A stretch of DNA of 42,863 nt from Candidatus Kaiserbacteria bacterium RIFCSPLOWO2_01_FULL_50_24. Its GTDB lineage: Bacteria; Patescibacteriota; Minisyncoccia; Phycocordibacterales; UBA2100. Location: positions 1 to 42,863 of the forward strand of contig MFLU01000017.1 of assembly GCA_001783335.1 (NCBI GenBank). The letters run 5' to 3'. Every line of letters begins with the position of its first letter. Positions within the stretch are counted from its first letter, which is position 1. The notes beneath the pieces were generated by a model, which did not search any database, was not told the origin of the DNA, and saw only the letters and a list, made by a program, of their open reading frames with translations. The translations under genes were made by a program, and so were the position numbers. This document shows positions 16,495 to 26,573 of the stretch, one piece after another.

Positions 16495-17787
16495 TTATGG
16501 ATTAATAATAGCACTGAGCTCTTGATCCGCACGTTGAACCGCATCAGGGAGACGCAGTGCGCCAGAGGTCACGCCTTCAACCATTAAGCGAAACATCTCT
16601 GCCGTTCGCTCGGGGTCCGGATCTAACCACGAGCGAGCAATGAGTGCCGAACGGCCCGCCACGTCAAGTTCACCGCCTGAAGTGGAAAGTACGTCGCGAC
16701 GCGACGCGGGCATCCCGAGCGCTTCCGACAAAAGAAAGGCGGGTTCTTTTGACGCTAGAATAAACGCAACTGTTATGGCGCCTTGCTGGTTATTGCTCTG
16801 ACGCGAAACTGCAAGGCCATACACGCGCGCCGTGGTAACCACATGATCGCTCTTCGTCTGCGGCAAAACAGTCATGCCATAGTTTAAATTTGGGTTCGTG
16901 CGCGACACAAGGGGCGCCTCGCTCGCAAAACCGACATACAGTGCCATGTCACCCGCGGCAAACGCGATGCGAGAATTAGGTAGAGAGCGACTCCATGAGT
17001 ATGAAGTTTTGGAAGGATTGGCAAATTCCGTGTAAAAGCGCAGAGCGCTTTCTGTCGGGCGTTCCGCATTAATAGCGCGCGACACGAGCTCGGGGCGCAG
17101 AATGTCCGTACTGTCGCGCCCTGTTATGGAGCCACCCGCCTGTATGATGAGTGCGGAAAGGATAGCTTTCGCGTTCTCAACATTTCGATACTCCCCAAGT
17201 GCAATCGCGCTTTTGGTTAGCACGCCGGCATCCGTGCGTTTAGTCACACGCTCCGCAAAACTAAACATGGCGCTCCACTGCGTTGGCGGCGAGGCAAAAC
17301 CCTGCGCGGCAAGCATATCTTTGTTCCAATACAAGACCAAGGGGTCAACGAGAATAGGGAGCGCAATCACGCCGCCCGTTCCTAGAAATGTATTTGCCGC
17401 TTCTACAAAAGTATCCTTGAACTGCGATTTCGAAAGCGACGTCTCGGGAATAGTCACGACTTTTTCGCTATCGCGCAGTGCGTATGATTGCTCGAGAAGA
17501 AAAATGTCGGGGCCGGTGCCCGCGGCAAGCGCCTCGGTTAATTCACTGCGATATGTGGCCGGATCTTTTTCAACGTACGTAACCTGACTAAGCCGACCGT
17601 CGTCTTCGGCAAAGTGCCGGATGACCGCTGAAAACGCGCGTTCATCAAGTGCGCCCCATATCTCCACCCTGCCAACCTCGCTTCCCGATGGTCTCCCCAC
17701 CGCAATCGCAAATACCAAAACGCCTGCGACGCCTAATGAGCCGAACGCCGCGAGAAGGATTGTGTGGAATGTGGAGAGTTTGTGCAT
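16495..17787 (-). CDS. Extracellular solute-binding protein, family 1-like, TM-anchored
   Basis: N-terminal TM; VEIWGALDERAFSAVIRHF, GTGPDIFLLEQSYA, LVLYWNKDMLAAQGF, IALPILVDPLVLY. Confidence 0.8.
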   Translation of the reverse strand: MHKLSTFHTILLAAFGSLGVAGVLVFAIAVGRPSGSEVGRVEIWGALDERAFSAVIRHFAEDDGRLSQVTYVEKDPATYRSELTEALAAGTGPDIFLLEQSYALRDSEKVVTIPETSLSKSQFKDTFVEAANTFLGTGGVIALPILVDPLVLYWNKDMLAAQGFASPPTQWSAMFSFAERVTKRTDAGVLTKSAIALGEYRNVENAKAILSALIIQAGGSITGRDSTDILRPELVSRAINAERPTESALRFYTEFANPSKTSYSWSRSLPNSRIAFAAGDMALYVGFASEAPLVSRTNPNLNYGMTVLPQTKSDHVVTTARVYGLAVSRQSNNQQGAITVAFILASKEPAFLLSEALGMPASRRDVLSTSGGELDVAGRSALIARSWLDPDPERTAEMFRLMVEGVTSGALRLPDAVQRADQELSAIINP

Positions 17788-17911
17788 ACCCAATCAGTGA
17801 ATAGTACAAATTAAAAAGTAAAAATGAAAAGGTAGAAATTACAGTTAAAAGTTAAAAGTTACATTCCCGTTGAGGGCACTTTTGGGCCTAACTTTTAATT
17901 TTTCATTGCAT

Positions 17912-17982
17912 GCCCCGTACCAAAATCTGCGAACGTGGTTTGAGCGCATAAAGAGGAACGGTGAGATTTTTGGTGCGGGGTC
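17912..17982. repeat. Miniature inverted-repeat element (CCCCGYACCAAAA family), copy 2
   Basis: gccccgtaccaaaatc ... gtgagatttttggtgcggggtc. Confidence 0.7.
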
Positions 17983-18087
17983 GTTTTTCATTTTTCGATT
18001 TTAGTTTTTAGTTTTTAACTGAATGCAGTCGTTTTTCAGTTTTAATTGTGCGCTTGTTTGTCATCATCTACTACCGCGCCCACTCAA

Positions 18088-18654
18088 TCATTGTACCCGA
18101 AATAGGAGACCGTAGTGGTGCGCGCCCGCAGAAAACTCTCGTTCAAACACAAAACCGGCGCGTTCTGCAAGCTCACGCGCCGCATCTTTTGGCACCACCT
18201 CGCGTTTCTGCGGCCCCATACCTTTAAATGATTCCGACCAGTCAATAACGGCGAGGCGGCCGCGCGGCTTCAAAACCCTGCGCGCCTCCTCAAGCACGCG
18301 GCTCTTTTCCTCAACTTGGAACAAGAGATTGGATATGAGAACGAAATCCAGATGCCTGTCGGTGATTTTTGAAGTGCCGGGCACTTCAAGGTCGCCCCAC
18401 ACAATATCTACGTTTTTATACCCCCGCCGCGTTGCCTCGTTCTTTATGCGACGCAAAAGGTCGCGCTGGATATCAACAGCGATTACATGGCCGCTTCCGC
18501 TTAAATACTCCGCGAGGGCAAGAGTGTACGCGCCACTCCCCGCCCCAAAATCAGCCACGCGAGAACCATGCTCAATACCAAATGCGACGACATTACGGAC
18601 CGGATGAGCAAAAGAAACTTTTTTGGATCGCGTGTCGTAAGTAGTATTCTGCAT
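18088..18654 (-). CDS. Class I SAM-dependent methyltransferase
   Basis: VADFGAGSGAYTLALAEYL, VIAVDIQ, VLKPRGRLAVIDW; TATAAT 7 nt before the ATG at 18654. Confidence 0.85.
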   Translation of the reverse strand: MQNTTYDTRSKKVSFAHPVRNVVAFGIEHGSRVADFGAGSGAYTLALAEYLSGSGHVIAVDIQRDLLRRIKNEATRRGYKNVDIVWGDLEVPGTSKITDRHLDFVLISNLLFQVEEKSRVLEEARRVLKPRGRLAVIDWSESFKGMGPQKREVVPKDAARELAERAGFVFEREFSAGAHHYGLLFRVQ

Positions 18655-18707
18655 TACATTCATTATACCCCCATCCCGACGCTCCCGCGCTTTCATTGGG
18701 TATACCA

Positions 18708-19526
18708 TTATGATAGCGGTAACTTCCTGCCCACAAACGTAAGCGCGAGCGTCGTGAACGAAAACACAAAGAGACCAAACGGAAGATAGCCGAGGTAGCC
18801 GAGAATAGGCATTTCAAACACGTGCCAAAATTCGACATGGGGAATCTCGTATATCCACTTTGGCATGGCATAGAAATTCCACATCTCCCAGAAAAAACCG
18901 GTGAGAAGCGTGCCGAGCGAAAATGCCGCAACGAGACGCCAGTTCCCATCCGCGCATGCGCCGTATATCGAGGGAATGCCGAGACGATAATTCAATGCGT
19001 CAAGGATAAAAAGCGGAGCGAGCCACACAAGCGGAAACAGTTCGTGCGGGAAGAGCGTCATGAGGTAGATGCCCGCTGTTGCAAGCAAGGCAAGGGATCC
19101 TGCCATTTGAAGTGGGGCGACATGTGGCATGAAAGCAAACCACTTTTTCCGGCGAAAGAGTGTCGCAAGAAGAAACGCCACCGAACATACGGCGGGAATC
19201 ACCGTTGCAAAACTTATCGTTTTCATAACGAGAATCGTTGTCGGTGTCCATGTGAGTGGGATGATATAAAACCAGTTCAAAACGATCATGTTGAGCCACT
19301 CGAAAAACCACCACAATGGAATAGAAACGATAAAGAGTATGGCAAACCGCCACCCCATTCGTCGTATGAGTGAATCCCCAAATAAAAATTCGGACAGTCC
19401 GTTTACAATCAAGATGAATCCAATCCACAACGGTGGGAAATAATAGAGCGAAAGTGCCGATGTCTGTGACCACGCGAGCCACCATGAGGCGGCTGTGAGC
19501 AAGCTACCAAAAAGAAGGAGACGCAT
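18708..19526 (-). CDS. Polytopic membrane protein, unknown function
   Basis: Eight or so TM segments; TATAAT 6 nt before the ATG at 19526. Confidence 0.65.
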   Translation of the reverse strand: MRLLLFGSLLTAASWWLAWSQTSALSLYYFPPLWIGFILIVNGLSEFLFGDSLIRRMGWRFAILFIVSIPLWWFFEWLNMIVLNWFYIIPLTWTPTTILVMKTISFATVIPAVCSVAFLLATLFRRKKWFAFMPHVAPLQMAGSLALLATAGIYLMTLFPHELFPLVWLAPLFILDALNYRLGIPSIYGACADGNWRLVAAFSLGTLLTGFFWEMWNFYAMPKWIYEIPHVEFWHVFEMPILGYLGYLPFGLFVFSFTTLALTFVGRKLPLS

Positions 19527-19566
19527 CGCTTTATTATAATCGCCTTTTTGATTTCCTCCCACCACC

Positions 19567-19594
19567 ATTCTAGTATTTTGCAAAATACTAGAAT
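19567..19594. repeat. 28-bp perfect palindrome ATTCTAGTATTTTGCAAAATACTAGAAT
   Basis: Self-complementary; sister copy at 20061-20088. Confidence 0.9.
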
Positions 19595-19604
19595 AAGATT
19601 GTTC

Positions 19605-19850
19605 TCAATTGTCCGCCCGATATTTGAGCCAGAGATTCTTGAAGAACGGCATGGTGAGAGTGGATATCATAAATGCCGCCGCGGGCACGATGCCGCTCAG
19701 CCACGGGTTCTCTACTTCGATAAACCAGAGATAGACGCTCATCGCGAGGTAAGTAAAGAGTGTGAGAAGCGCCCGCCGCACCCAACTCGTCTCCCACGCC
19801 TTATCGCTCTCGACGTCGTGATTTCTTCCCTCAATAGTAGTATTCTGCAT
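19605..19850 (-). CDS. Small two-TM membrane protein
   Basis: 81 aa, MQNTT start, TATAAT 7 nt upstream. Confidence 0.5.
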   Translation of the reverse strand: MQNTTIEGRNHDVESDKAWETSWVRRALLTLFTYLAMSVYLWFIEVENPWLSGIVPAAAFMISTLTMPFFKNLWLKYRADN

Positions 19851-20060
19851 TGCATTAATTATATACCCAGCTCGAGCGTGCCAATGGACATGCGTGGGTA
19901 TTACTCCCCAAACGAATGTATGCCCTTTTTTCTACTGCACGGCATACATGTCCGCGTGTACATAATTGATTACACTAAGCCGCCAAAATAGGCGGCTTTC
20001 GTTTTCACTATGTGACAGAGAAATATAGAAGTGACACCTCTATGATTTCCACTGGCGGTC

Positions 20061-20088
20061 ATTCTAGTGTTTTGCAAAACACTAGAAT
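20061..20088. repeat. 28-bp perfect palindrome ATTCTAGTGTTTTGCAAAACACTAGAAT
   Basis: Differs from 19567-19594 by one compensated base pair. Confidence 0.9.
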
Positions 20089-20265
20089 AGATTAGGTGGC
20101 ATAATAGTGCACTGCCACACCCTTGCGGACTTTTCGAACGAGGCCGCTGGGTAGAAGCATATTACGCAGGCGCGCCTCCGAAAATTCTCCACTGCTATTA
20201 CTTTCCCGCGTCGAATGTCTACTCTTTGGAAACCGTCGTAGATAATTATGAGACCAGTATATACA

Positions 20266-20299
20266 AAATCGCCCGCCCCGGCATGCCGGGGCGGGCGAT
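20266..20299 (-). terminator. Terminator hairpin CGCCCGCCCCGGCATGCCGGGGCGGGCG followed by ATTTT
   Basis: Perfect palindrome just downstream of the minus-strand ORF ending at 20303. Confidence 0.65.
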
Positions 20300-20302
20300 G
20301 AT

Positions 20303-20674
20303 TCAGATAACCGTAGCTTCGGTTCCTGGGCCAATCTTCCGACCCTCTTGCGGTTTCTGTTCGTTGTCGTGTTTGATGGCAAGCGCGAGAATCAAAAGAG
20401 CGTTTCGTGTACAAGGACTCATTCCGCCGCCGCGACCAGTGCAAAATAGCACACTTTTGGCAGGATATGTTTTAACAAAATCAATGGACCCATCACCGTC
20501 TTCAGAAAAAGCAACGAGTACCCCATTGTCATCATCATCCATGCGCTTATAGCGTAACTTAGTGTCAACACCCTTCGGCCAAAAGCTCGACTGTTACAAC
20601 GCTTCAATGACCGCATCAGGGTGCCGACGGACCATTTCTTGCGCTTCGCGCCATATCTTTTGCCTATGCGACAT
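20303..20674 (-). pseudogene. Small acidic ORF interrupted by an in-frame TAA
   Basis: MSHRQKIWREAQEMVRRHPDAVIEAL-stop-QSSFWPKGVDTKLRYKRMDDDDNGVLVAF...; SD-like GGAGAAG before the first ATG and a terminator after the end. Confidence 0.5.
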
Positions 20675-20815
20675 CTGTATCTTCTCCCGTTTCCCCCGTC
20701 CGCCATAATACCAAAACAAACACAAACGCTAAAATCCGTGTCTCTCCCTGTCACATGTGCTAGAAATGCTGCAGAAAATTTCAATAATGATTTACGAAAT
20801 CGTTAATTTGGCCGA

Positions 20816-21388
20816 TCATTTTGCGAGTTCAAGAATTTTTTCCAGAACAATTGGAAGTTCCGTGACTCCATCGCTACCGCTGAAATGCCCTTTATTGTGT
20901 TCAATCGCAATCTGTGCGCTAAGCCGTTCCTCAAAAAGTCTTTTATTTTCTTGCGGCACAACTTCGTCGTTGTCAGAAAACACGGCAAAAAACTTCTTGG
21001 TGTGCTGTTTGACCTTCTCAAAATCAATCGGGGTTGTTAACCACGGACTAGCAATTTCCTTTTCTTCATCGGTTTCCAAGTTCATAAGCGTAAACCAGCC
21101 CGCCACAAAGGCCGCACCTCCCACTTTTTTGTCGACGGACAGACTTTCCAAATATCGGAGAATTGTTTGACAACCGATACTGTGTCCGACGAAGAAAGTG
21201 TCCTCGTCAACCTCACCAGCAATCTTGGAAAGATGCGGAACCCACGCTTCAATTTTCGGCTCGGACGGTTTCGGCATTTGCGGCACAGATACTTCAAATC
21301 CCTTTGCTTCCAATTCTTTTTTGAGCCATGGAAACCACCCCTCTTCGGGGTTCCCATCCCATCCGTGTACTATAAATATTCGTTTCAT
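20816..21388 (-). CDS. RBBP9/YdeN-type serine (alpha/beta) hydrolase
   Basis: IFIVHGWDGNPEEGWFPWL, VGHSIGCQTILRYL, FSDNDEVVP, GHFSG. Confidence 0.88.
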   Translation of the reverse strand: MKRIFIVHGWDGNPEEGWFPWLKKELEAKGFEVSVPQMPKPSEPKIEAWVPHLSKIAGEVDEDTFFVGHSIGCQTILRYLESLSVDKKVGGAAFVAGWFTLMNLETDEEKEIASPWLTTPIDFEKVKQHTKKFFAVFSDNDEVVPQENKRLFEERLSAQIAIEHNKGHFSGSDGVTELPIVLEKILELAK

Positions 21389-21403
21389 ATTCCTAAAAAT
21401 CTA

Positions 21404-21994
21404 TTATGTAATTTTGCCCTCCTTCGCTTCCGCCCAAGGCGGATCCGCCTCTGGAGGAAAAGCTACGGACGGGCAAGTAAAATACTGGAATAGTTTCTTC
21501 ACTTCGTTTAACAACAAAAGATCTCGCATTTGGATAAACTTGCCTTGATAATCTTTAACATTTGACTCGCTTTCCAAAACTTTTATTGCATCTCCTAGAG
21601 GCATCCACACCGGTTCAAATCCGTCGGCAATTTCGTCCTCCACAAAATTCGGTTCACACTTTTCTCCATTCAAATCAGCTATATAGTTGTAGGAAAGTTG
21701 ATGTATCTCAAATTTATTCCGATATTCCTCGACGATACCGAGCTCGCGTATATTGGTTATTCCGCAACCTATTTCTTCCAAGCACTCACGTTTGAGCGCA
21801 TCAATAACATCCTCCCCTTCCTCAACGCCACCACCGGGAAGTTTGTGATAAAACACTTTGGTCGCGTGCAAAAGAGCAATGTTTTTGTCGTTGTCAAAAA
21901 CAATCGCGCGTGCGGCCTGTCGTTCTTTGTATGACTTCGGTTCTGGGGTTTCTAATCCAAAATCCACATCTTTTATCGTCCGTAAAATCTCCAT
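21404..21994 (-). CDS. NUDIX hydrolase
   Basis: Nudix box GGGVEEGEDVIDALKRECLEEIG. Confidence 0.9.
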   Translation of the reverse strand: MEILRTIKDVDFGLETPEPKSYKERQAARAIVFDNDKNIALLHATKVFYHKLPGGGVEEGEDVIDALKRECLEEIGCGITNIRELGIVEEYRNKFEIHQLSYNYIADLNGEKCEPNFVEDEIADGFEPVWMPLGDAIKVLESESNVKDYQGKFIQMRDLLLLNEVKKLFQYFTCPSVAFPPEADPPWAEAKEGKIT

Positions 21995-21997
21995 ACT

Positions 21998-24900
21998 TTA
22001 CAAACACACAAAGCTCGCGATGGCATCATTGTCACGGAGTTTCATGACGCGGACGCCTTGCGTGGAGCGCGAGAGCGAGGGGATGCCTTTCAACTCCGTG
22101 CGGATTATTTGCCCCTTTTTGGAAATCACGATTATTTCGCTCTCGCTCAAGCCCTCTTCTGCCTCGCCGAGATCTTGCGCGGAAGCGGATTTTTTGGAAA
22201 TGACCCGCGCCGCAATGACGGGGCCGGTTTTGGGCGTTACCTTCATCGTTTTTATGCCACCCCCGCCGCGCTTCTGCGTCTTGTATTCCCCCGTTGACGT
22301 GGTCTTTCCATAGCCGCCGCGCGACACCACTAAAATTTCCGTACCCTTTCTGCCTTTGTGAATAACGTCGGCCGCGACGACTGAATCCCCGCCGCCAAGC
22401 TTGATACCACGCACGCCGCCGGCGGTGCGCCCCATCGCGCGTATGTCGCTTTCCTTAAACCGTATCCCCTGCCCTTTTGAGGTCGCAATAAAAAGTTCGT
22501 CGCCTTTCTCCACCAAACGCGCGCACACAAGCTCATCGCCTTTCTGTAATTTTATGGCTATCAAGCCGCTCCGACGCACATCGCCAAACGCTGTCGCGTC
22601 CATCTTTTTTACGACACCGTGTTTCGTGATGAGTATCAAACCTTGCTCACCCTTTCGCTGACCTTTTCGCACTGCCAGGACTGACGACGTTTTCTCCGTC
22701 GGCGCGAGTGCCAAGTAATTCATAATTGATTTACCTTTGGTGGAACGCTTTCCTTCCGGTAGTTCGTGCATTTTGAGCTGATATGCTTTGCCAATATCGG
22801 TGAAGAAGAGGAGGTCGCTATGCGTGGAAGTGGTGAGGAAAATCGTTACAAAATCCTCTTCTTTTGTTTCCAAATCAATGACGCCCACGCCACCGCGGCG
22901 CTGCCTGCGATATTCCTCCGGGCTCGCACGCTTCACATAGCCGCCCTGCGTCAGGACCACCACGTTTTCCGTGTCTGCCACCAAATCCTCGGCACTCATG
23001 GATTTTGCCGCGCCTTTCACTATTTTCGTCCGGCGGTCGTCGCCGTATTTCGCCGCCACCTCCTCCGTTTCTTTTTTTATAGTGCTCATTAATTTTTTAT
23101 CGCTCTTCAAAAGTGCAGTCAGTTCTTCAATAAGTGTTTGCACCTCTTTTAGTTCGTCCTCAATTTTTTTACGCTCCAATCCCGCGAGCTTTTGAAGGCG
23201 CATTTCAAGAATGGCGTTTGCTTGACGCTCGGAGAACGCGAACTTTTTCATGAGCCCCGCACGGGCATCGTTCACGTCTTTTGATTTCTTTATGAGCGCG
23301 ATAACTTCGTCAATATGGTTGAGCGCCTTGGAGAGTCCGAGAAGAATGTGCTCACGCTCTTTCGCACGCTCTAAATCAAACTTCGTGCGACGCGTTATCA
23401 CCTCTTTTCTGTGCGCGATAAATGCCTCAAGAAGGGCTTTTAGCGAGAGTGTTTGCGGCACGCCGTAGAGAAGCGCCACCACGTTGTAATGGAATGTCTC
23501 TTCAAGTTGAGTATGCTTATACAGATAGTTAAGGACTGTCTGTGCGTTCGCGTTATTTTTGAGTTCAACGACAACGCGAATATCTTTTGTGGACTCGTCG
23601 CGAATGTCGCGAATGCCTTCCAACTTTTTTGCGTGCACAAGATCGGCAACTTTTTGAAGGAGGTCGGATTTGTTGACGCGAAACGGAATGGAGGTAATGA
23701 CGATTTGATAGTCGCCCTTTTTTCCTTCCATTATCTCCGCATTCCCGCGCACCAAAACACCACCACGCCCCGTGGCATACGCGTGCGCGATGTCTTTTTG
23801 ATTAAACGCGACACACCCAGTTGGAAAATCAGGTCCTTGCACGAATTGCAAAAGGTCTTCGGTTGTCGCTTCTGGGTTATCAATCAAATGAACTGCCGCG
23901 GCACAAATTTCCCGCAAGTTATGCGGTGGGATGTTGGACGCCATTCCCACGGCGATGCCAAGTGTCCCATTCGCAAGTAGATTTGGTGATGCCGCGGGCA
24001 AAACAGTCGGCTCCATTTTGGTGTTATCGTAATTCGGGCGAAACTCTACCGTGTTTTTTTCAATATCGCGAAGCATCTCGCCTGCAAACCGCGACATTTT
24101 CGCTTCCGTATAACGCATCGCCGCCGGATTATCTCCGTCTATTGAGTTGTGGACAAAAATCCCGGCGGAGAGCGCGAAGTTGTGCGTACCACGAACCGTC
24201 AAGTCGTATACGTCCTCGAATTCGTTCAGAAATCTAGTTGCGTGCACTTTGTGGTTACCGCGAACTTCAGCGGTCACGCGCGAGACATCGCCTTGATAAT
24301 ATTTTTGAATACCCTTTTGCCATGTTGTGGCGCGTCCATATGGATAAACGACGCTTCTTGCTTTTTCATATGTTTCCTCGCAAAGAACTACGCCCGACGC
24401 CATAACGCTACTGCATACTGCCTTAAATTTGCGTTCGCCGGTCTTATTGGTTTTATGGTTTTTATTGCCTTTGATTATTTTCTCGCGCATGAAGCGTTGA
24501 TATGCAGGGTTCTGCCATAACCGCTTTAGAGTGCGAGTGGCTCTTTCGCTAAGTTCTTCTCGTTTCTCAGGATGTTCCTGTATGTACTCTTTATTCATCT
24601 CACTCAAAAATTTTCTCATGCGTTCACGATATGCCGGATTTTGCCAGTTCTTTTTGTTCCGTTCGGAAAGACGTTGTGCGTTTGCGGCGCGATTTTTCTC
24701 GTCCGCCCAAAACTTTCTCCGCCCATCGGCAAGATTTTTCACATACTCTGGATCATTTTTGTGACGTTCTGAAGCCATGCTCGAATGAAGCTGCCAGTGT
24801 TCCTTCCAATGCATCCTCTGAATGTTTTCGGGGCTATTATTTAATTTGTTGAAATCCGCATGATGGCGAACACGACCATTGGAAACGCCATACGCCTGGC

Positions 24901-25690
24901 TCCTAATGTTGTATTCATCCGCGAGATGGTGTGAAAAACTCCACTCTTTTTTCATGGGTTGCAGTACCATCTCGTACCCTTCCATATCCGAAAGCGGACT
25001 ATCTCCTTTGCGCGAAAGGCGGGTATAGAGCGGCATCAATGACACGCCCACTTTAAGATGTTGAGCTTCTACATATGTTTGATTCCTCAAAAGAAATTTA
25101 TGATTTAATGTGCAACGGATTTTTTCGCCATTATCCAGTTCAACTTCCATGATTTCAGTGTCTTTTTTGGTTAAACGGGGTTTAACGATGGGTGCAATTT
25201 TAATTTCGCCGGTTTTATCAACGGTAAATGTATAATTTTTCTTTCCCAAAGCATCTTCTTCAACCAGTTCGCCGAACGAGAGATCACGTCCGTCCGCAAG
25301 GCGTACTTTCGTGTCTTTGGTAAAACAACCCCAATTCCCTTGCCCAATGATGAGCGGGTAGCGCAGAGTGAAATCCTGTGCCATTTTTGCCATAGAATCG
25401 TACACGGCAACATCGCCATGCGGATGATATTTTCCGAGCACCTCGCCAACGACCGTTGCCGACTTTCTCGTTTTCGCACTCGCGGTCAAACCCAGCTCAT
25501 GCATCGCATAAAGAATCCGACGATGCACGGGTTTCAGACCATCGCGCGCGTCAGGAAGCGCGCGCGCCGTTATGACGGACATTGCGTAGTCTAAATAGCT
25601 CTCGCGCATTTCATCCGTGATGGAGCGCAACACAATGCCGGTGTGTTCCGGCGTTTTGGGCACTTCTTTTTCACCCTTAGCACGTGCCAT
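21998..25690 (-). CDS. gyrA: DNA gyrase subunit A with in-frame intein
   Basis: [41 protein letters not shown]-terminal beta-pinwheel repeats. Confidence 0.95.
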   Translation of the reverse strand: MARAKGEKEVPKTPEHTGIVLRSITDEMRESYLDYAMSVITARALPDARDGLKPVHRRILYAMHELGLTASAKTRKSATVVGEVLGKYHPHGDVAVYDSMAKMAQDFTLRYPLIIGQGNWGCFTKDTKVRLADGRDLSFGELVEEDALGKKNYTFTVDKTGEIKIAPIVKPRLTKKDTEIMEVELDNGEKIRCTLNHKFLLRNQTYVEAQHLKVGVSLMPLYTRLSRKGDSPLSDMEGYEMVLQPMKKEWSFSHHLADEYNIRSQAYGVSNGRVRHHADFNKLNNSPENIQRMHWKEHWQLHSSMASERHKNDPEYVKNLADGRRKFWADEKNRAANAQRLSERNKKNWQNPAYRERMRKFLSEMNKEYIQEHPEKREELSERATRTLKRLWQNPAYQRFMREKIIKGNKNHKTNKTGERKFKAVCSSVMASGVVLCEETYEKARSVVYPYGRATTWQKGIQKYYQGDVSRVTAEVRGNHKVHATRFLNEFEDVYDLTVRGTHNFALSAGIFVHNSIDGDNPAAMRYTEAKMSRFAGEMLRDIEKNTVEFRPNYDNTKMEPTVLPAASPNLLANGTLGIAVGMASNIPPHNLREICAAAVHLIDNPEATTEDLLQFVQGPDFPTGCVAFNQKDIAHAYATGRGGVLVRGNAEIMEGKKGDYQIVITSIPFRVNKSDLLQKVADLVHAKKLEGIRDIRDESTKDIRVVVELKNNANAQTVLNYLYKHTQLEETFHYNVVALLYGVPQTLSLKALLEAFIAHRKEVITRRTKFDLERAKEREHILLGLSKALNHIDEVIALIKKSKDVNDARAGLMKKFAFSERQANAILEMRLQKLAGLERKKIEDELKEVQTLIEELTALLKSDKKLMSTIKKETEEVAAKYGDDRRTKIVKGAAKSMSAEDLVADTENVVVLTQGGYVKRASPEEYRRQRRGGVGVIDLETKEEDFVTIFLTTSTHSDLLFFTDIGKAYQLKMHELPEGKRSTKGKSIMNYLALAPTEKTSSVLAVRKGQRKGEQGLILITKHGVVKKMDATAFGDVRRSGLIAIKLQKGDELVCARLVEKGDELFIATSKGQGIRFKESDIRAMGRTAGGVRGIKLGGGDSVVAADVIHKGRKGTEILVVSRGGYGKTTSTGEYKTQKRGGGGIKTMKVTPKTGPVIAARVISKKSASAQDLGEAEEGLSESEIIVISKKGQIIRTELKGIPSLSRSTQGVRVMKLRDNDAIASFVCL
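24146..25327 (-). mobile_element. GyrA intein (394 aa) with HNH homing endonuclease and NUMOD3-like repeats
   Basis: Begins [13 protein letters not shown]; block-B-like TLNHKF; ends [16 protein letters not shown]; internal [30 protein letters not shown]. Confidence 0.92.
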
Positions 25691-25802
25691 ATACCTTTAA
25701 TTGTAGCATAAAATAGGTACTTTTGGAAGCACTTCGTTGATTTTCCTTGCTTTTTTACACCTCACATGATAGCATGTCTCCAGCTGTCGTAAGGAAAAAG
25801 AG

Positions 25803-26207
25803 ATGATTGAGTATCTTATCGATTTTTTTGCTGGCATTTCGTGGTACGTATATGCGCACACCATTACCGGTTTGTGGGTTGCTGGTTCGAGTCTAGCGGG
25901 ATGGGTAGAGGACTCTTGTGGCGCGAATGAAGAAGACGTATCGGGATTCTCGGTGTATTTTTTATTTGTGCTTTTCGCTATTTTCTGGCCTCTTATTCTC
26001 TTGACGGCCATACCTGACGGAGGCTTGTCACGCCGATGGGTGTTTCCCGGCCCGCTCGCGCGGCGGCTTGTTCGAAAAAATAGGGAGGCCAAAAGACGTC
26101 TCTGGGACGAGTGGAATGCGCATTTTAAAAAAACGGGCGTCAGCCCATATAGTTCGGAGGGTCGCCTTACGCGTTTACTGAGTCCGTGGCCGCCTATTCG
26201 TAGATAG
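25803..26207 (+). CDS. Membrane protein, unknown function
   Basis: 134 aa, two TM segments, AAGGA upstream, strong terminator downstream. Confidence 0.6.
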   Translation: MIEYLIDFFAGISWYVYAHTITGLWVAGSSLAGWVEDSCGANEEDVSGFSVYFLFVLFAIFWPLILLTAIPDGGLSRRWVFPGPLARRLVRKNREAKRRLWDEWNAHFKKTGVSPYSSEGRLTRLLSPWPPIRR

Positions 26208-26227
26208 TGTAGAGCCTAGACAAGCGG

Positions 26228-26262
26228 CAATTCCGGCGTACCGGAATTGCCCTTTTTCTTTT
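26228..26262 (+). terminator. Rho-independent terminator
   Basis: GGCAATTCCGGCGTACCGGAATTGCCCTTTTTCTTTT. Confidence 0.85.
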
Positions 26263-26324
26263 AAATTCCGGAGGTTAAATTTCCAAAGAACGCAGTTTTG
26301 CATTTAACCACCTCAAGCGGAGGA

Positions 26325-26432
26325 GGCACATCTGTTTGGGAGACTTAACCGTAGCGGAGTCCCGCTCCAGTCTACGCTAGTAAGCGGGACTGGAGCGGGA
26401 CGTGAGCGGTCTCCCAAACAGGTGCGCCGATG
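26325..26432. repeat. Nested long hairpin element
   Basis: Outer CTGTTTGGGAGAC/GTCTCCCAAACAG; inner GTCCCGCTCCAGTC/GACTGGAGCGGGAC. Confidence 0.8.
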
Positions 26433-26573
26433 GAGCCCCGCACCAAACTTTGACTTAGTCGGTATCAGTAATAGTTCTGCAGATTTGCATAGTATATAGC
26501 GATTGTATTGCAACAGTACCCTGGCGCGTCCCGACAAGGGAAAGCCAAAGTTGGTTCATGGGCAGGCGCCCCC

